From: Pelagibacteraceae bacterium AG-404-N13
Lineage (GTDB): Bacteria; Pseudomonadota; Alphaproteobacteria; Pelagibacterales; Pelagibacteraceae
Assembly: GCA_003216255.1 (NCBI GenBank)
Contig: QCJD01000011.1
Coordinates: 1 to 52,729, forward strand
Direction of reading: 5' to 3'
Length of the DNA: 52,729 nucleotides
Shown here in pieces: positions 43,736 to 52,213 of the stretch (position 1 is the stretch's first letter; the number at the start of each line of letters is the position of its first letter). Under the pieces are notes generated by a model. That model searched no databases, was not told the origin of the DNA, and saw only the letters and a program-made list of their open reading frames with translations. The position numbers were made by a program, and so were the translations under genes.

Positions 43736-44125
43736 TTAAATTGAAATTTTTAAGGCTTCATAAATCAATTCTTCTGTTGTTTCACCTATACTTCTATAAA
43801 CTTCTTGATCACCTTTAAAAATTAAAAGTGTAGTTTGATATTGTACATCAAATAAATTAGCGATCTCATTATTTGTTACATCAAATGAAAAGTACTCAAT
43901 ATTTTCAAATTTGATATCTGATAATTTACCTTCTTTTTTTGCTTTTTGTAAAATTTTCATTTGATTTGCGCATGATGAACAATACTTTATCCAAGAGCTT
44001 ACCACTACAATTTTACCTTCAGACTGAGCTTTATTAAATAATTCTTTATCAAAAGTTGTTTTCTTTTCCGTTGCATTGGCACCAAATGCAAATAAACAGA
44101 AAATAAAAATAAATAATTTTTTCAT
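43736..44125 (-). CDS. Exported thioredoxin-like protein
   Basis: A 129-residue periplasmic protein: signal peptide FIFIFCLFAFGANA, then a thioredoxin-type fold with the active-site CSSC in WIKYCSSCANQMK and YQTTLLIFKGDQE with the following strand. CSSC is not the common CGPC or CGHC and points to a DsbD-gamma/TlpA-like or thiol-reductant role. Convergent with ald (20-base gap) and divergent from the riboswitch-controlled thiV. Confidence 0.82.
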   Translation of the reverse strand: MKKLFIFIFCLFAFGANATEKKTTFDKELFNKAQSEGKIVVVSSWIKYCSSCANQMKILQKAKKEGKLSDIKFENIEYFSFDVTNNEIANLFDVQYQTTLLIFKGDQEVYRSIGETTEELIYEALKISI

Positions 44126-44179
44126 ATATTAATCACAAGTTTATAAGCTTTTAAAAAATAAAAAAATACTTTATAGTGA

Positions 44180-44244
44180 CACATGGGGTGCCAATTTAGG
44201 CTGAGAATAACCCAATGAACCTGTCCGGTAATTCAGAAAGGGAG
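44180..44244 (+). promoter_or_regulatory. TPP (thiamin pyrophosphate) riboswitch
   Basis: The THI-box core is complete: GGGGTGCC (44185-44192), GGCTGAGA (44199-44206), ACCC (44210-44213) pairing with GGGT, GAACCTG (44217-44223), CCGGTAAT (44225-44232) and the closing AGAAAGGGAG. The aptamer ends directly at the ribosome site, one base before the ATG at 44246, so TPP binding should hide the AGGGAG and block translation; there is no room for a terminator. It controls the SSS-family transporter behind it. Confidence 0.95.
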
Positions 44245-44245
44245 A

Positions 44246-45676
44246 ATGGATCAAATAAACCTAATAAGTCAATCATCTGCAATTATATTAGTTTTAATTA
44301 TAAGTGGCATCTTTTTATTTGTAGGAATTTTTTATTCTAAAAAACATAAGGGTATTAATAATTATTTAGTTGCAAACAGATCTGTTGGAACATTTTCATT
44401 AACCACAAGTTTGGTGGCCTCAGCATTGGGATCTTGGATATTATTTGGTCCAGCATCCGCAGCTACTTGGGGAGGTATTGGTGCTGTAATTGGTTATGCT
44501 CTAGGTACTGCATTTCCATTGTTTATTTTAATCTATTTAGGAAAAAAAATTAGAACATATTATCCCAAAGGAAAAACCTTAATTGAGGTTATCAGAATTA
44601 GACTTGGTACTAATTTATTTAAACTAATATTGTTTTTGTCTACTTTTTATATGACTATATTTTTGATTGCAGAAGTGACAGCTGTATCAATTTTAATTAA
44701 TTATATCTCTGGAACAGATTTGTGGATTACGGCATTAATTGTAATAATTTGCTCTATTTCTTATACTTTATATGGTGGATTAAGAGCCTCAATTTTTACA
44801 GATAATATACAATTTATCGTATTAATTTTACTATTAATCATAGGCTTTTCTTTCTTAATTTCATACAATTCAAATGATTTTAATATTGAATTTATTCAAA
44901 CTAATAAATCAAATTTATTAAGTTCAAATTATTTGCCAAATTTTACTGCTGGATTGACTTTTTTTATAGCAGTTGCTGCAACTAATCTGTTTCATCAAGG
45001 AAACTGGCAAAGAGTTTATGCAGCAAAAAGTAACAATGTTTTAAAAAAGAGTTTAATATTTTCTTTTTTAATTATTATTCCAATTGTATTTTTAATGGGT
45101 TTTAGTGGATTAGTTGCGGTTTCTCAAAATAGTAGTGTTAATCCAGATCTTGCATTTTTTTTCTTATTGCTAAAAGAGCAAACTATTCATTTATCTATTA
45201 TAATAATAGTATTAGCCATATCTTTAACTATTAGCAGTATTGATACATTGATAAATGCAATTTCAAGCTTAATAGTTGTTGATGGAAATAAAGTTATTAA
45301 ATTAAGGGGAGATTATTTAAATCTATCTAAACAAATAATTATTTTATTATCGTTAATTTCTTTTTTCTTAGCATCCCAAGGATTAAGTATATTATATTTA
45401 TTTTTACTAGCAGACTTATTATGTTGTGCAGCTGTATTAACTATATTTTTTAGTTTTTATTCAAAATCTTTAAATGAAAAAAACTCTTACATTTCAATTA
45501 TTACTGGTCTTGCAGCTGGTATATTGTTTTTTCCAAGTCCAGATTTTTCAAAATCTATTTTAATTGGAATAATTTTTCCTTTAGATTTCTTTCCATCTTT
45601 TTTATCGCAATCACTCTTATTTTGCTCATTTATTTTTGCAACATTTGTTCCTATTTTTACATGGAAATTAAAATAA
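44246..45676 (+). CDS. thiV: Sodium:solute symporter, thiamin-precursor (HMP) transporter ThiV-like
   Basis: A 476-residue SSS-family membrane protein with about thirteen segments; landmarks are TTSLVASALGSWILFGPASAATWGG, the loop YPKGKTLIEVIRIRLG, GGLRASIFTDNIQF and FHQGNWQRVYAAKS. The family imports sugars, amino acids and vitamins with sodium. The TPP riboswitch right before the start shows it belongs to thiamin economy. In SAR11, which cannot make the pyrimidine half of thiamin, such a gene (thiV) is proposed to import 4-amino-5-hydroxymethyl-2-methylpyrimidine; the same role is inferred here. Confidence 0.9.
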   Translation: MDQINLISQSSAIILVLIISGIFLFVGIFYSKKHKGINNYLVANRSVGTFSLTTSLVASALGSWILFGPASAATWGGIGAVIGYALGTAFPLFILIYLGKKIRTYYPKGKTLIEVIRIRLGTNLFKLILFLSTFYMTIFLIAEVTAVSILINYISGTDLWITALIVIICSISYTLYGGLRASIFTDNIQFIVLILLLIIGFSFLISYNSNDFNIEFIQTNKSNLLSSNYLPNFTAGLTFFIAVAATNLFHQGNWQRVYAAKSNNVLKKSLIFSFLIIIPIVFLMGFSGLVAVSQNSSVNPDLAFFFLLLKEQTIHLSIIIIVLAISLTISSIDTLINAISSLIVVDGNKVIKLRGDYLNLSKQIIILLSLISFFLASQGLSILYLFLLADLLCCAAVLTIFFSFYSKSLNEKNSYISIITGLAAGILFFPSPDFSKSILIGIIFPLDFFPSFLSQSLLFCSFIFATFVPIFTWKLK

Positions 45677-45736
45677 CTAAATGAAAGACTATTTTTAAAA
45701 GATTAGTTATTGTTGAAAAGAGCAAAAAAATGAAAA

Positions 45737-47083
45737 ATGAAAAATCTTTATCATTCTGATATTTATAAATTTAATACTCCAGTAAAAAGTTATTGGGAAG
45801 AAACGTCAAATGAAAAATTAAATTTAGAAAAATTAACAAAAAATATTAACTGCGAAATAGTTGTAGTTGGAGGAGGCTATACTGGTTTATTATGTGCAAT
45901 AAATTTAATTGAAAATTACAATCTTGATGTAATTTTAATTGAAGCTGGAAAAATTGGATGGGGAGCATCATCTCGTAATGGGGGTTTTTGTTCTTTTCCA
46001 CCAATTAAGACATCCTTTAAAAAATTACAAAAAATTTATGGAAAAGAAGAAACTAAAAGATTCTTCAGAAATGCTGTAGAAGGATCAAAATATACAAAAG
46101 ATATAATATCTAATTACAATATTGATTGTGATGTAACTGGAGAGTCTAATTTTATTGTAGCCCATCACCCAAATAAATTTAAGCAAATCAAAGAACAAGC
46201 AGAAGTTTATAAAAGTGAATTTGGCATAGAAACAAAAATCTATTCAAAAGAAGAGTTTAATAAATTTGGTCATGGGGGGAATGAACAATTTGGAGCTTTG
46301 TCATATAAACCAGGATTTGCAATTAATCCTTTAAAGTTTGTGAATGGAATTGCAAAATATGCATTATCAAAAAAATTAAAGATATTTGAACATACATTAG
46401 TTGATAAAATTAATAAAAATAATGGATATTACACATTAAAATCAAAAGAAGGATCAGTTAAAGCAAAAAAAGTTGTTGTTGCCACAAATGGTTTTTATCA
46501 GGAAGGTTTAGTACCTCAATTGAATTCAAGAATTTTACCAGTGATTTCAAATATTATTGTAACACGAAAATTAACAGATAAAGAAATTGATTTGCATAAT
46601 TTTAAAACATTTTCACCAATAGTAAATACAAAAAATCTTTTATACTATTATCGTAAGTTACCTGACAATAGAATTTTGTTTGGCACTAGAGGGGATTATA
46701 TTGGTAGCGATCAATCAAATTTAGATAGGGCGAAAATTATGGAAAAATTTTTTAAGAATATTTTTCCAGATTGGGCGAGTATTTCCATTGATTATAATTG
46801 GAGAGGATTAATTGCAATGTCACAGAAATTAACCCCATCAATTGGCAAAATTGAAAATGAAGAAATATATTACGGATTTGGATATCATGGAGTTGGCGTA
46901 AGCTCAGCTCCCTGGACCGGTAACCAGCTGTCAAAATTAGTTTTTTCTTCTAATAGTAAAAATCTTAATATTTCAAAAATATACAAAGGTTTACCAAAAA
47001 AGTTTATTTTTCCTAAATTAAGAATTTTTTATTTTAGATTAGCTGTTTTATTTTATAATATTAAAGACAAATTAAATATTTAG
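45737..47083 (+). CDS. FAD-dependent oxidoreductase, DAO/PuuB-like
   Basis: A 448-residue flavoprotein of the DAO (D-amino-acid/glycine oxidase) family. The FAD-binding motif is IVVVGGGYTGLLCAINL (near residue 40), followed by EAGKIGWGASSRNGGFCS, and GFGYHGVGVSSAPWTGNQL at the C-terminal FAD contact. It most resembles gamma-glutamylputrescine oxidase or similar amine oxidases. The N-terminal YHSDIYKFNTPVKSYW fits the same group. It starts 60 bases after thiV, in the same direction, and so may be under the riboswitch by read-through; a link to thiamin is not established. Confidence 0.88.
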   Translation: MKNLYHSDIYKFNTPVKSYWEETSNEKLNLEKLTKNINCEIVVVGGGYTGLLCAINLIENYNLDVILIEAGKIGWGASSRNGGFCSFPPIKTSFKKLQKIYGKEETKRFFRNAVEGSKYTKDIISNYNIDCDVTGESNFIVAHHPNKFKQIKEQAEVYKSEFGIETKIYSKEEFNKFGHGGNEQFGALSYKPGFAINPLKFVNGIAKYALSKKLKIFEHTLVDKINKNNGYYTLKSKEGSVKAKKVVVATNGFYQEGLVPQLNSRILPVISNIIVTRKLTDKEIDLHNFKTFSPIVNTKNLLYYYRKLPDNRILFGTRGDYIGSDQSNLDRAKIMEKFFKNIFPDWASISIDYNWRGLIAMSQKLTPSIGKIENEEIYYGFGYHGVGVSSAPWTGNQLSKLVFSSNSKNLNISKIYKGLPKKFIFPKLRIFYFRLAVLFYNIKDKLNI

Positions 47084-47121
47084 AACATTGAGTATAAAAT
47101 TAAATTAGGTTAAAATAGATA

Positions 47122-48231
47122 ATGCTTTCATTTATAATTCCATTTATGGTTCTAATACTTGTTGTTGTGTTTATTCATGAATACGGACACTATTATTTTG
47201 CAAGAAGATATGGTGTAGGTGTAACAGATTTTTCTATTGGATTTGGTAAAGAATTATTTGGTTGGAATGATAAATCTGGGACCAGATGGAAAATATGCTG
47301 GATACCTCTTGGTGGTTATGTAAAATTTTTTGGTGACAGAAATGTATTTTCTGAAGCAGATCAAGAAGAATTATTAAAAAAGTATAATAAAGAAGATCAA
47401 GACAAATTATTTGTAACAAAACCTCTGTATCAAAGAGCTTTAATTGTTGCAGGAGGACCTGTTGCTAACTTTATTTTAGCTCTATTTATATTTTTATTTA
47501 TTTATATGTTTGTGGGTAAAGATTTTACTCCTGCAATCATAGATGAAGTTCAAAAAGATAGTCCTGCAGAGATAGCAGGCATGAAAAAAAATGATGTTAT
47601 TGTAGAAATCGATAATATTAAAGTAGAGAGTATTCTTGATGTTTCAAAGCTAATTGCAATGTCAACTTCTGAATTTATTGATTTTAAAGTTTCAAGATAT
47701 GAGAAAGAAATTTTATTAAAAGTTAAACCAAATTTAGTCGAAAGCGAAGATAATCTTGGTAATAAAATAAATAAAAGGATGATTGGTATAATGTTAAGTC
47801 CTTATAATAACGAAATTAAACATATTAAATTAGGACCAGTAAAAGCTTTAGTACATTCCTTAAATGAAGTTTATTTTGTAACAACATCTTCATTGAAATA
47901 TCTAGGTTCAATGTTAACAGGCGCTGGAGACTCATCTCAATTGGGTGGTCCTATAAGGATCGCAAAAATATCTGGTCAAGTTGCTGAGTTTGGCATTATC
48001 CCATTTATTAGTATGATGGCATACATTTCTATTAGTTTAGGTTTAATTAATCTTTTTCCAATACCACTGCTAGATGGAGGACATTTAATGTTTTATGCAT
48101 TTGAAAAGATACTTGGTCGTCCTCTAAGTCAAAAAACTCAAGAAGGTTTTTTTCGAATCGGAATGTTTTTATTACTATCTTTAATGTTTTTTGCTACTTT
48201 CAATGATCTTAAAGATTTGGGCTTATTTTAA
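47122..48231 (+). CDS. rseP: Site-2 protease, RseP family
   Basis: A 369-residue intramembrane zinc metalloprotease. The active site HExxH is in FIHEYGHYYFA (near residue 20) and the third ligand in NLFPIPLLDGGH. One PDZ domain lies about residues 140-210 (DSPAEIAGMKKNDVIVEID). RseP cleaves anti-sigma factors and leftover signal peptides. In many bacteria it sits in the cdsA-dxr-rseP-bamA cluster; here it stands alone between an oxidoreductase and the HU gene. Confidence 0.95.
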   Translation: MLSFIIPFMVLILVVVFIHEYGHYYFARRYGVGVTDFSIGFGKELFGWNDKSGTRWKICWIPLGGYVKFFGDRNVFSEADQEELLKKYNKEDQDKLFVTKPLYQRALIVAGGPVANFILALFIFLFIYMFVGKDFTPAIIDEVQKDSPAEIAGMKKNDVIVEIDNIKVESILDVSKLIAMSTSEFIDFKVSRYEKEILLKVKPNLVESEDNLGNKINKRMIGIMLSPYNNEIKHIKLGPVKALVHSLNEVYFVTTSSLKYLGSMLTGAGDSSQLGGPIRIAKISGQVAEFGIIPFISMMAYISISLGLINLFPIPLLDGGHLMFYAFEKILGRPLSQKTQEGFFRIGMFLLLSLMFFATFNDLKDLGLF

Positions 48232-48257
48232 AGGTTTTTTGACATTAAAAAAACCTT
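48231..48257 (+). terminator. Hairpin after rseP
   Basis: AAGGTTTTTT (48231-48240) pairs with AAAAAACCTT (48248-48257) at the rseP stop, making a 10-base AT-rich stem without a T-run after it. It may end or stabilise the rseP transcript; evidence is limited. Confidence 0.4.
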
Positions 48258-48381
48258 ATAAATAAACACTTTTTTAATACTATATGTTGTTATTTTTTTT
48301 TTTATACATACTAAAAAAAAGCTTGAAATATCAACGATTTTGTTAAGTATGCATTCATAAACCTTTAAAACCGGAGCTAAA

Positions 48382-48657
48382 ATGAACAAGAAACAATTAG
48401 TCGCTAAATTGGCTGGTTCTTTAAACCAAAGTAAAGCTGACGCTGAGCGTACTTTTGATACAATTACCAACACTATACTGGATGCATTAAAAAATGATGA
48501 CTCAGTAAAAATTGCTGGTTTTGGTACTTATAAAGTAGCTAAAAGAAAAGCCCGAATTGGACGAAATCCTAGAACAGGAGAACAAATCCAAATCGCTGCA
48601 TCTCAAAAGGTAAAATTTTTACCTGCTAAAGCGCTTAAAGAAGTATTCAATAAGTAA
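48382..48657 (+). CDS. hup: HU-family DNA-binding protein
   Basis: A 91-residue histone-like protein. KKQLVAKLAGSLNQSKADAERTFDTI is the helical dimer part, GFGTYKVAKRKARIGRNPRTGE the beta arm with the conserved Arg-Asn-Pro, and VKFLPAKALKEVFNK the C-terminal helix. HU bends and compacts DNA as a dimer. ACCGGAGC lies before the ATG. The gene has its own upstream gap of 150 bases and a strong hairpin after it, so it is monocistronic. Confidence 0.96.
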   Translation: MNKKQLVAKLAGSLNQSKADAERTFDTITNTILDALKNDDSVKIAGFGTYKVAKRKARIGRNPRTGEQIQIAASQKVKFLPAKALKEVFNK

Positions 48658-48665
48658 ACTTTTTC

Positions 48666-48707
48666 AACAGCCTTTGTTAGTTTTTTTAAAAATTAACAAA
48701 GGCTGTT
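48666..48707 (+). terminator. Terminator hairpin after HU
   Basis: A perfect 14-base stem (AACAGCCTTTGTTA at 48666-48679 with 48694-48707) closes a 14-base loop containing a T-run. It starts 9 bases after the HU stop and precedes the ammonium transporter promoter region. Confidence 0.7.
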
Positions 48708-48801
48708 ACTATATGCAAGAACTGCATACCTATTTTTCTTAACATTCGTTACTAATTACTTTTTTTAAAATTATAAGAACACTTTTAACAAAAGGAGTTT
48801 T

Positions 48802-50103
48802 ATGATTAAAAATTTAAAAAAATTTATTGGCCCTTTGGTTAGTTTATTTTTTTTACTCAACATGACCAGTGTTGCAAGTGCAGAGACAACTGTGTCAGCA
48901 GAAGTTGGGTTTATATTTAATACATTTTTATTTTTAGTTTGTGGATTTTTAGTTATGTTTATGGCTGCAGGATTTGCCATGCTTGAGTCTGGGATGGTTA
49001 CTTCTAAAAGTGTATCTGTAATCTGTGCAAAAAATATTGGATTATTTTCAATAGCAGGAATTATGTTCTGGTTATTCGGCTATAATCTTGCCTACGGAAT
49101 ACCTGAAGGAGGATTTATAGGTAAATTCATTCCTTGGTCAGATGGAAGCAAAATTGAAACAGGATATTCTGATGGTTCTGACTGGTATTTTCAAATGGTA
49201 TTTTGTGCAACCACAGTATCTATTGTTTCAGGAACTTTAGCTGAAAGAATTAAGTTGTGGCCGTTCTTCTTATTTGCAGCATTATTGTCAGGCATCATTT
49301 ACCCAATCGTAATGGGTTGGCAATGGGGAGGTGGCTGGTTAGCTGTCAGAGGATTTTCTGATTTTGCTGGATCAACACTTGTTCACTCAACAGGTGGTGC
49401 AGCTGCTTTAGCAGGAGCAATTTTATTAGGTCCAAGAATTGGGAGATTCGCAAAAGCAGGTGCTCCAGCTCCAGTTAAACCATTTGCAGCATCTTCTATA
49501 CCACTAGTTACAATAGGGGTATTTATTTTATGGTTAGGTTGGTTTGGATTTAATGGCGGATCTCAACTTGCTATGGGAACAGCAGATGATGCAATTGCCG
49601 TATCAAAAATATTTATCAACACTAATCTAGCGGCATGTGGAGGAGTAATGGCTTGCGCTATAGTAACTAGATTGATGTATGGTAAAACTGATGTGATCCA
49701 AATGTTAAATGGTGCAATAGGTGGATTAGTTGCAATAACAGCTGAACCTTTAATGCCAACTCCAATAGCTGCTATTTTAATTGGTGCAGTCGGAGGAATA
49801 ATAGTAATATTTGGAACTAAACTTTTATTTCACTTTAAAGTTGATGATGTGGTAGGAGCTATTCCGGCACACTTATTTGCTGGTATATGGGGAACATTAG
49901 CAGTACCTATTACCAACTCAGGCGCAAATTTTGGAACTCAGTTACTAGGTGTTATTTCCATAAATGTATTTGTTTTTGTCGTAGCTTTTATAGTTTGGAT
50001 ATTAATGAAAAATACTATGGGTATTAGATTAAGTAAAGAGGCTGAACTAAAAGGTACTGACGTTAGTGAAACAGGTGTGATTGCATACGCTATAAGAGAT
50101 TAA
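48802..50103 (+). CDS. amt: Ammonium transporter
   Basis: A 433-residue Amt/Mep-family channel. A signal peptide or first helix (LVSLFFLLNMTSVASAE) is followed by about eleven membrane helices. FMAAGFAMLESGMVTSKS, the twin pore histidines in VHSTGGAAAL and IPAHLFAGIWGTL, and WFGFNGGSQLAMG are conserved. A strong ribosome site (AAAAGGAG) precedes the ATG. No glnK/PII gene is next to it, unlike most bacterial amtB genes; three hairpins follow. Confidence 0.96.
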   Translation: MIKNLKKFIGPLVSLFFLLNMTSVASAETTVSAEVGFIFNTFLFLVCGFLVMFMAAGFAMLESGMVTSKSVSVICAKNIGLFSIAGIMFWLFGYNLAYGIPEGGFIGKFIPWSDGSKIETGYSDGSDWYFQMVFCATTVSIVSGTLAERIKLWPFFLFAALLSGIIYPIVMGWQWGGGWLAVRGFSDFAGSTLVHSTGGAAALAGAILLGPRIGRFAKAGAPAPVKPFAASSIPLVTIGVFILWLGWFGFNGGSQLAMGTADDAIAVSKIFINTNLAACGGVMACAIVTRLMYGKTDVIQMLNGAIGGLVAITAEPLMPTPIAAILIGAVGGIIVIFGTKLLFHFKVDDVVGAIPAHLFAGIWGTLAVPITNSGANFGTQLLGVISINVFVFVVAFIVWILMKNTMGIRLSKEAELKGTDVSETGVIAYAIRD

Positions 50104-50110
50104 AGAATTT

Positions 50111-50246
50111 ACTTGTTCGACAATTAGTCTCTCTAATAGTTAGCAATTAAAGAACAGGTAAGTATGATGGGTCCTATTTATAGGGCCCTTCATTTTTAAA
50201 GGGACCTTTTGAACCTCCGCTCCTGTGATCGGTCGAAAGGTCTCTT
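50111..50246 (+). ncRNA. Three consecutive hairpins after amt, candidate small RNA with anti-Shine-Dalgarno loop
   Basis: Hairpin 1 pairs 50111-50118 with 50152-50159 and has an inner ATTAG/CTAAT stem. Hairpin 2 is a 12-base stem, 50165-50176 with 50181-50192, with loop TTTA. Hairpin 3 pairs AAGGGACCTTT (50199-50209) with 50236-50246, and its 26-base loop is GC-rich and contains ACCTCCGCTCCTG. CCTCC is the anti-Shine-Dalgarno sequence itself. The region lies between convergent amt and bcp. It may be just amt/bcp terminators, a 3' UTR-derived small RNA, or both. Orientation is assumed to follow amt. Confidence 0.45.
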
Positions 50247-50249
50247 AAA

Positions 50250-50714
50250 TTAGTCATTTTTAATGAAATCTAGGACTTCTAAAGCGTGATCTTTTACTTT
50301 AACAGATCTCCATTCTTTAATGATTTTTTGATCTTTAATTACGAAAGTGCTTCGTATTAAACCCATAAATTCTCTTCCCATAAACTTTTTTTTACCCCAA
50401 GTTTTGTAACCTTTTATTGCCTCCTTTTTTTCGTCAGCCAAAAGATCAAATTTAATATTATATTTTTTTTTAAACTTCAGATGACTTTCAATATTATCTT
50501 TAGATATCCCAATTACCAAGCAGTCTAATTTTTTAAATTTTGGTAATAAAGAATTAAAATCATTAGTTTCTATTGTGCATCCAGGGGTATCGTCCTTAGG
50601 ATAAAAATAGATCACAATATATTTGTTTTTTATTTTGTTTAATTCAAATATTTTACCGTCTGTAGAAGGTATTTTAAAGTTTTGTGCTTTTATAAATTTT
50701 AATTTTTTTTTCAT
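50250..50714 (-). CDS. bcp: Peroxiredoxin, Bcp/PrxQ type
   Basis: A 154-residue thiol peroxidase. The peroxidatic cysteine is in YPKDDTPGCTIETNDF; the second cysteine of typical PrxQ (five residues on) is replaced here by Asn/Asp (TIETN), so it resembles 1-Cys Bcp variants, although another Cys in KKLDCLVIGIS could resolve. VIGISKDNIESHLKFKKKY and GREFMGLIRSTFVI are family-typical. It scavenges organic peroxides with thioredoxin. Divergent from the rhodanese gene. Confidence 0.92.
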   Translation of the reverse strand: MKKKLKFIKAQNFKIPSTDGKIFELNKIKNKYIVIYFYPKDDTPGCTIETNDFNSLLPKFKKLDCLVIGISKDNIESHLKFKKKYNIKFDLLADEKKEAIKGYKTWGKKKFMGREFMGLIRSTFVIKDQKIIKEWRSVKVKDHALEVLDFIKND

Positions 50715-50756
50715 ATTTATTATAGTAATAATTTATTTTTAGTGTAATAAACATTT

Positions 50757-51143
50757 ATGACAATTAAATCACCGCAAACTTTAGTCGCAGATGCTCTTTC
50801 TGAAGTAAAAACCATCTCTCCATCGGAAGCTTTAGAACTTTCTAAAGAGAATAAGTGTAACTTAATTGATATTAGAGATGCAATTGAACTACAAAATTTA
50901 GGTAGAATTGAAAATTCTTTTCATATTTCAAGAGGATTATTAGAGTTCTCAATACATCCTGATAGTGCTTATGTTCAAAATAATAATCTGGATTTAAATA
51001 AAGAATTGGTTTTATTTTGCGCAGCTGGTGGCAGATCAGCTTTAGCAGTGAAAACTTTAAAAGAAATGGGTTTCAATAAAGTTTCTCATGTTGAAGGTGG
51101 ATTTGGAAGTATGTCGAACTCAGGTTTTAAGGTAATTAAATAA
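50757..51143 (+). CDS. Rhodanese-like sulfurtransferase
   Basis: A 128-residue single-domain rhodanese. CNLIDIRDAIELQNLGRIENSFHISRG is the N-terminal part, and the active-site loop is FCAAGGRSALAV with the persulfide-forming cysteine; HVEGGFGSM follows. It may pass sulfane sulfur or trap cyanide-like acceptors. Divergent from bcp across 42 bases. Confidence 0.92.
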   Translation: MTIKSPQTLVADALSEVKTISPSEALELSKENKCNLIDIRDAIELQNLGRIENSFHISRGLLEFSIHPDSAYVQNNNLDLNKELVLFCAAGGRSALAVKTLKEMGFNKVSHVEGGFGSMSNSGFKVIK

Positions 51144-51147
51144 TTTT

Positions 51148-51621
51148 TTAATCAAAAAGGCTAATTTTCTTCGCAAAGAAAATTCTAATTACCCAATATA
51201 AAATAATACCCACTGGTCCAACAAAATAAGTAATAACCAAAGGTATAAAGTTAAAATATTTTGAGATTAAATATTTTTGACTATCTCTTACAATCCATGT
51301 AGCACAAAATAAATTGATGGCTAAAAAGTGTGTCCAAAATAGAATTAAAAAAGCTTCATTTTCAAATAAATTAGCCAAATTATATATACCCAGATATAAT
51401 TCAAAATTTTGAAGAAAGTCATAACCTTCATTAAAAAAGTAATAAATCAAATAAATATATGTAGATCCTAAAATTACAAATGGAACAATTGATGTAACCA
51501 GCAGTCCACTAATTCTTGACTGAGGAAAAAAGATTAATATGAACCAAAAGGGCAAAACACCAAAGTTTAACCATAAATAAATTGTTTCTATTGTAAAAAA
51601 TGCTGAAATTTGCCCAAACAT
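51148..51621 (-). CDS. DUF4281 / ABA4-like membrane protein
   Basis: A 157-residue protein with four membrane helices. The segments NLANLFENEAFLILFWTHFLAINLFCATWIVRDSQ (about residues 79-113) and FVGPVGIILYWVIRIFF match DUF4281, the family of plant ABA4 (neoxanthin formation). In bacteria its function is unknown and a carotenoid or lipid link is only possible. The gene is convergent with the rhodanese (4-base gap) and divergent from recX. Confidence 0.82.
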   Translation of the reverse strand: MFGQISAFFTIETIYLWLNFGVLPFWFILIFFPQSRISGLLVTSIVPFVILGSTYIYLIYYFFNEGYDFLQNFELYLGIYNLANLFENEAFLILFWTHFLAINLFCATWIVRDSQKYLISKYFNFIPLVITYFVGPVGIILYWVIRIFFAKKISLFD

Positions 51622-51649
51622 AATAATTTGTATTATATTAAAAGTATCG

Positions 51650-52213
51650 ATGATTCCTATAAAAAATAAAAAAAAAACTTTAGAGGTAACCGTTGAAGAG
51701 ATGCGTAATTTTGCGTTTAATTACATCGAAAAATTTGCTCCTTCTAAACAACAGTTAAAAACATATTTATTGAAAAAATACCTTAAATCTAAAAATCCTA
51801 GTGTTAAAAAAAGTAATATTAGTGATTTAATTGATATAGTTACTGAAGATCTAGAAAAATCGAAATTTATAAATGATAAGTTTTATTCAGAATCCAAAGC
51901 TAAAAGTCTTATTCAAAGAGGTTCATCAATAAATAAAATTAGAAATTATTTGATTAACAAAGGTATAGGTGAAAAATATATTAAAAATACAATTGATCTA
52001 ATTAAAATAAATAACGAAGACCAAGACTTTTTTTCTGCAATAAAAATATGTAAAAAGAAAAGAATTGGCCCAAACAGAGACGAGGCAAATAGAGGGCTTT
52101 TTTATAAAAAAGATATTGGTGTTTTAGCGAGAGCGGGTTTTGATTTTGAAGTTTCAAGAAGAGTTATGGAACTTGAAAAGGAAGAATATTTAAAAATTAT
52201 AAATCTTCTTTAG
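51650..52213 (+). CDS. recX: RecX-family regulatory protein
   Basis: A 187-residue helical protein. VEEMRNFAFNYIEKFAPSKQQLKTYLLKKYL is the first RecX repeat, and KSKFINDKFYSESKAKSLIQRGSS with NKIRNYLINKGIGEKYI the second; these match the three-helix repeats that bind the RecA filament groove and restrain it. No recA lies nearby. The C-terminal VLARAGFDFEVSRRVME is also typical. Confidence 0.88.
   Translation: MIPIKNKKKTLEVTVEEMRNFAFNYIEKFAPSKQQLKTYLLKKYLKSKNPSVKKSNISDLIDIVTEDLEKSKFINDKFYSESKAKSLIQRGSSINKIRNYLINKGIGEKYIKNTIDLIKINNEDQDFFSAIKICKKKRIGPNRDEANRGLFYKKDIGVLARAGFDFEVSRRVMELEKEEYLKIINLL

Noticed and set aside
48228-48473. 81-residue minus-strand frame across the HU start
   Set aside because: Overlaps the certain HU gene and its leader; composition not protein-like and no ribosome site.
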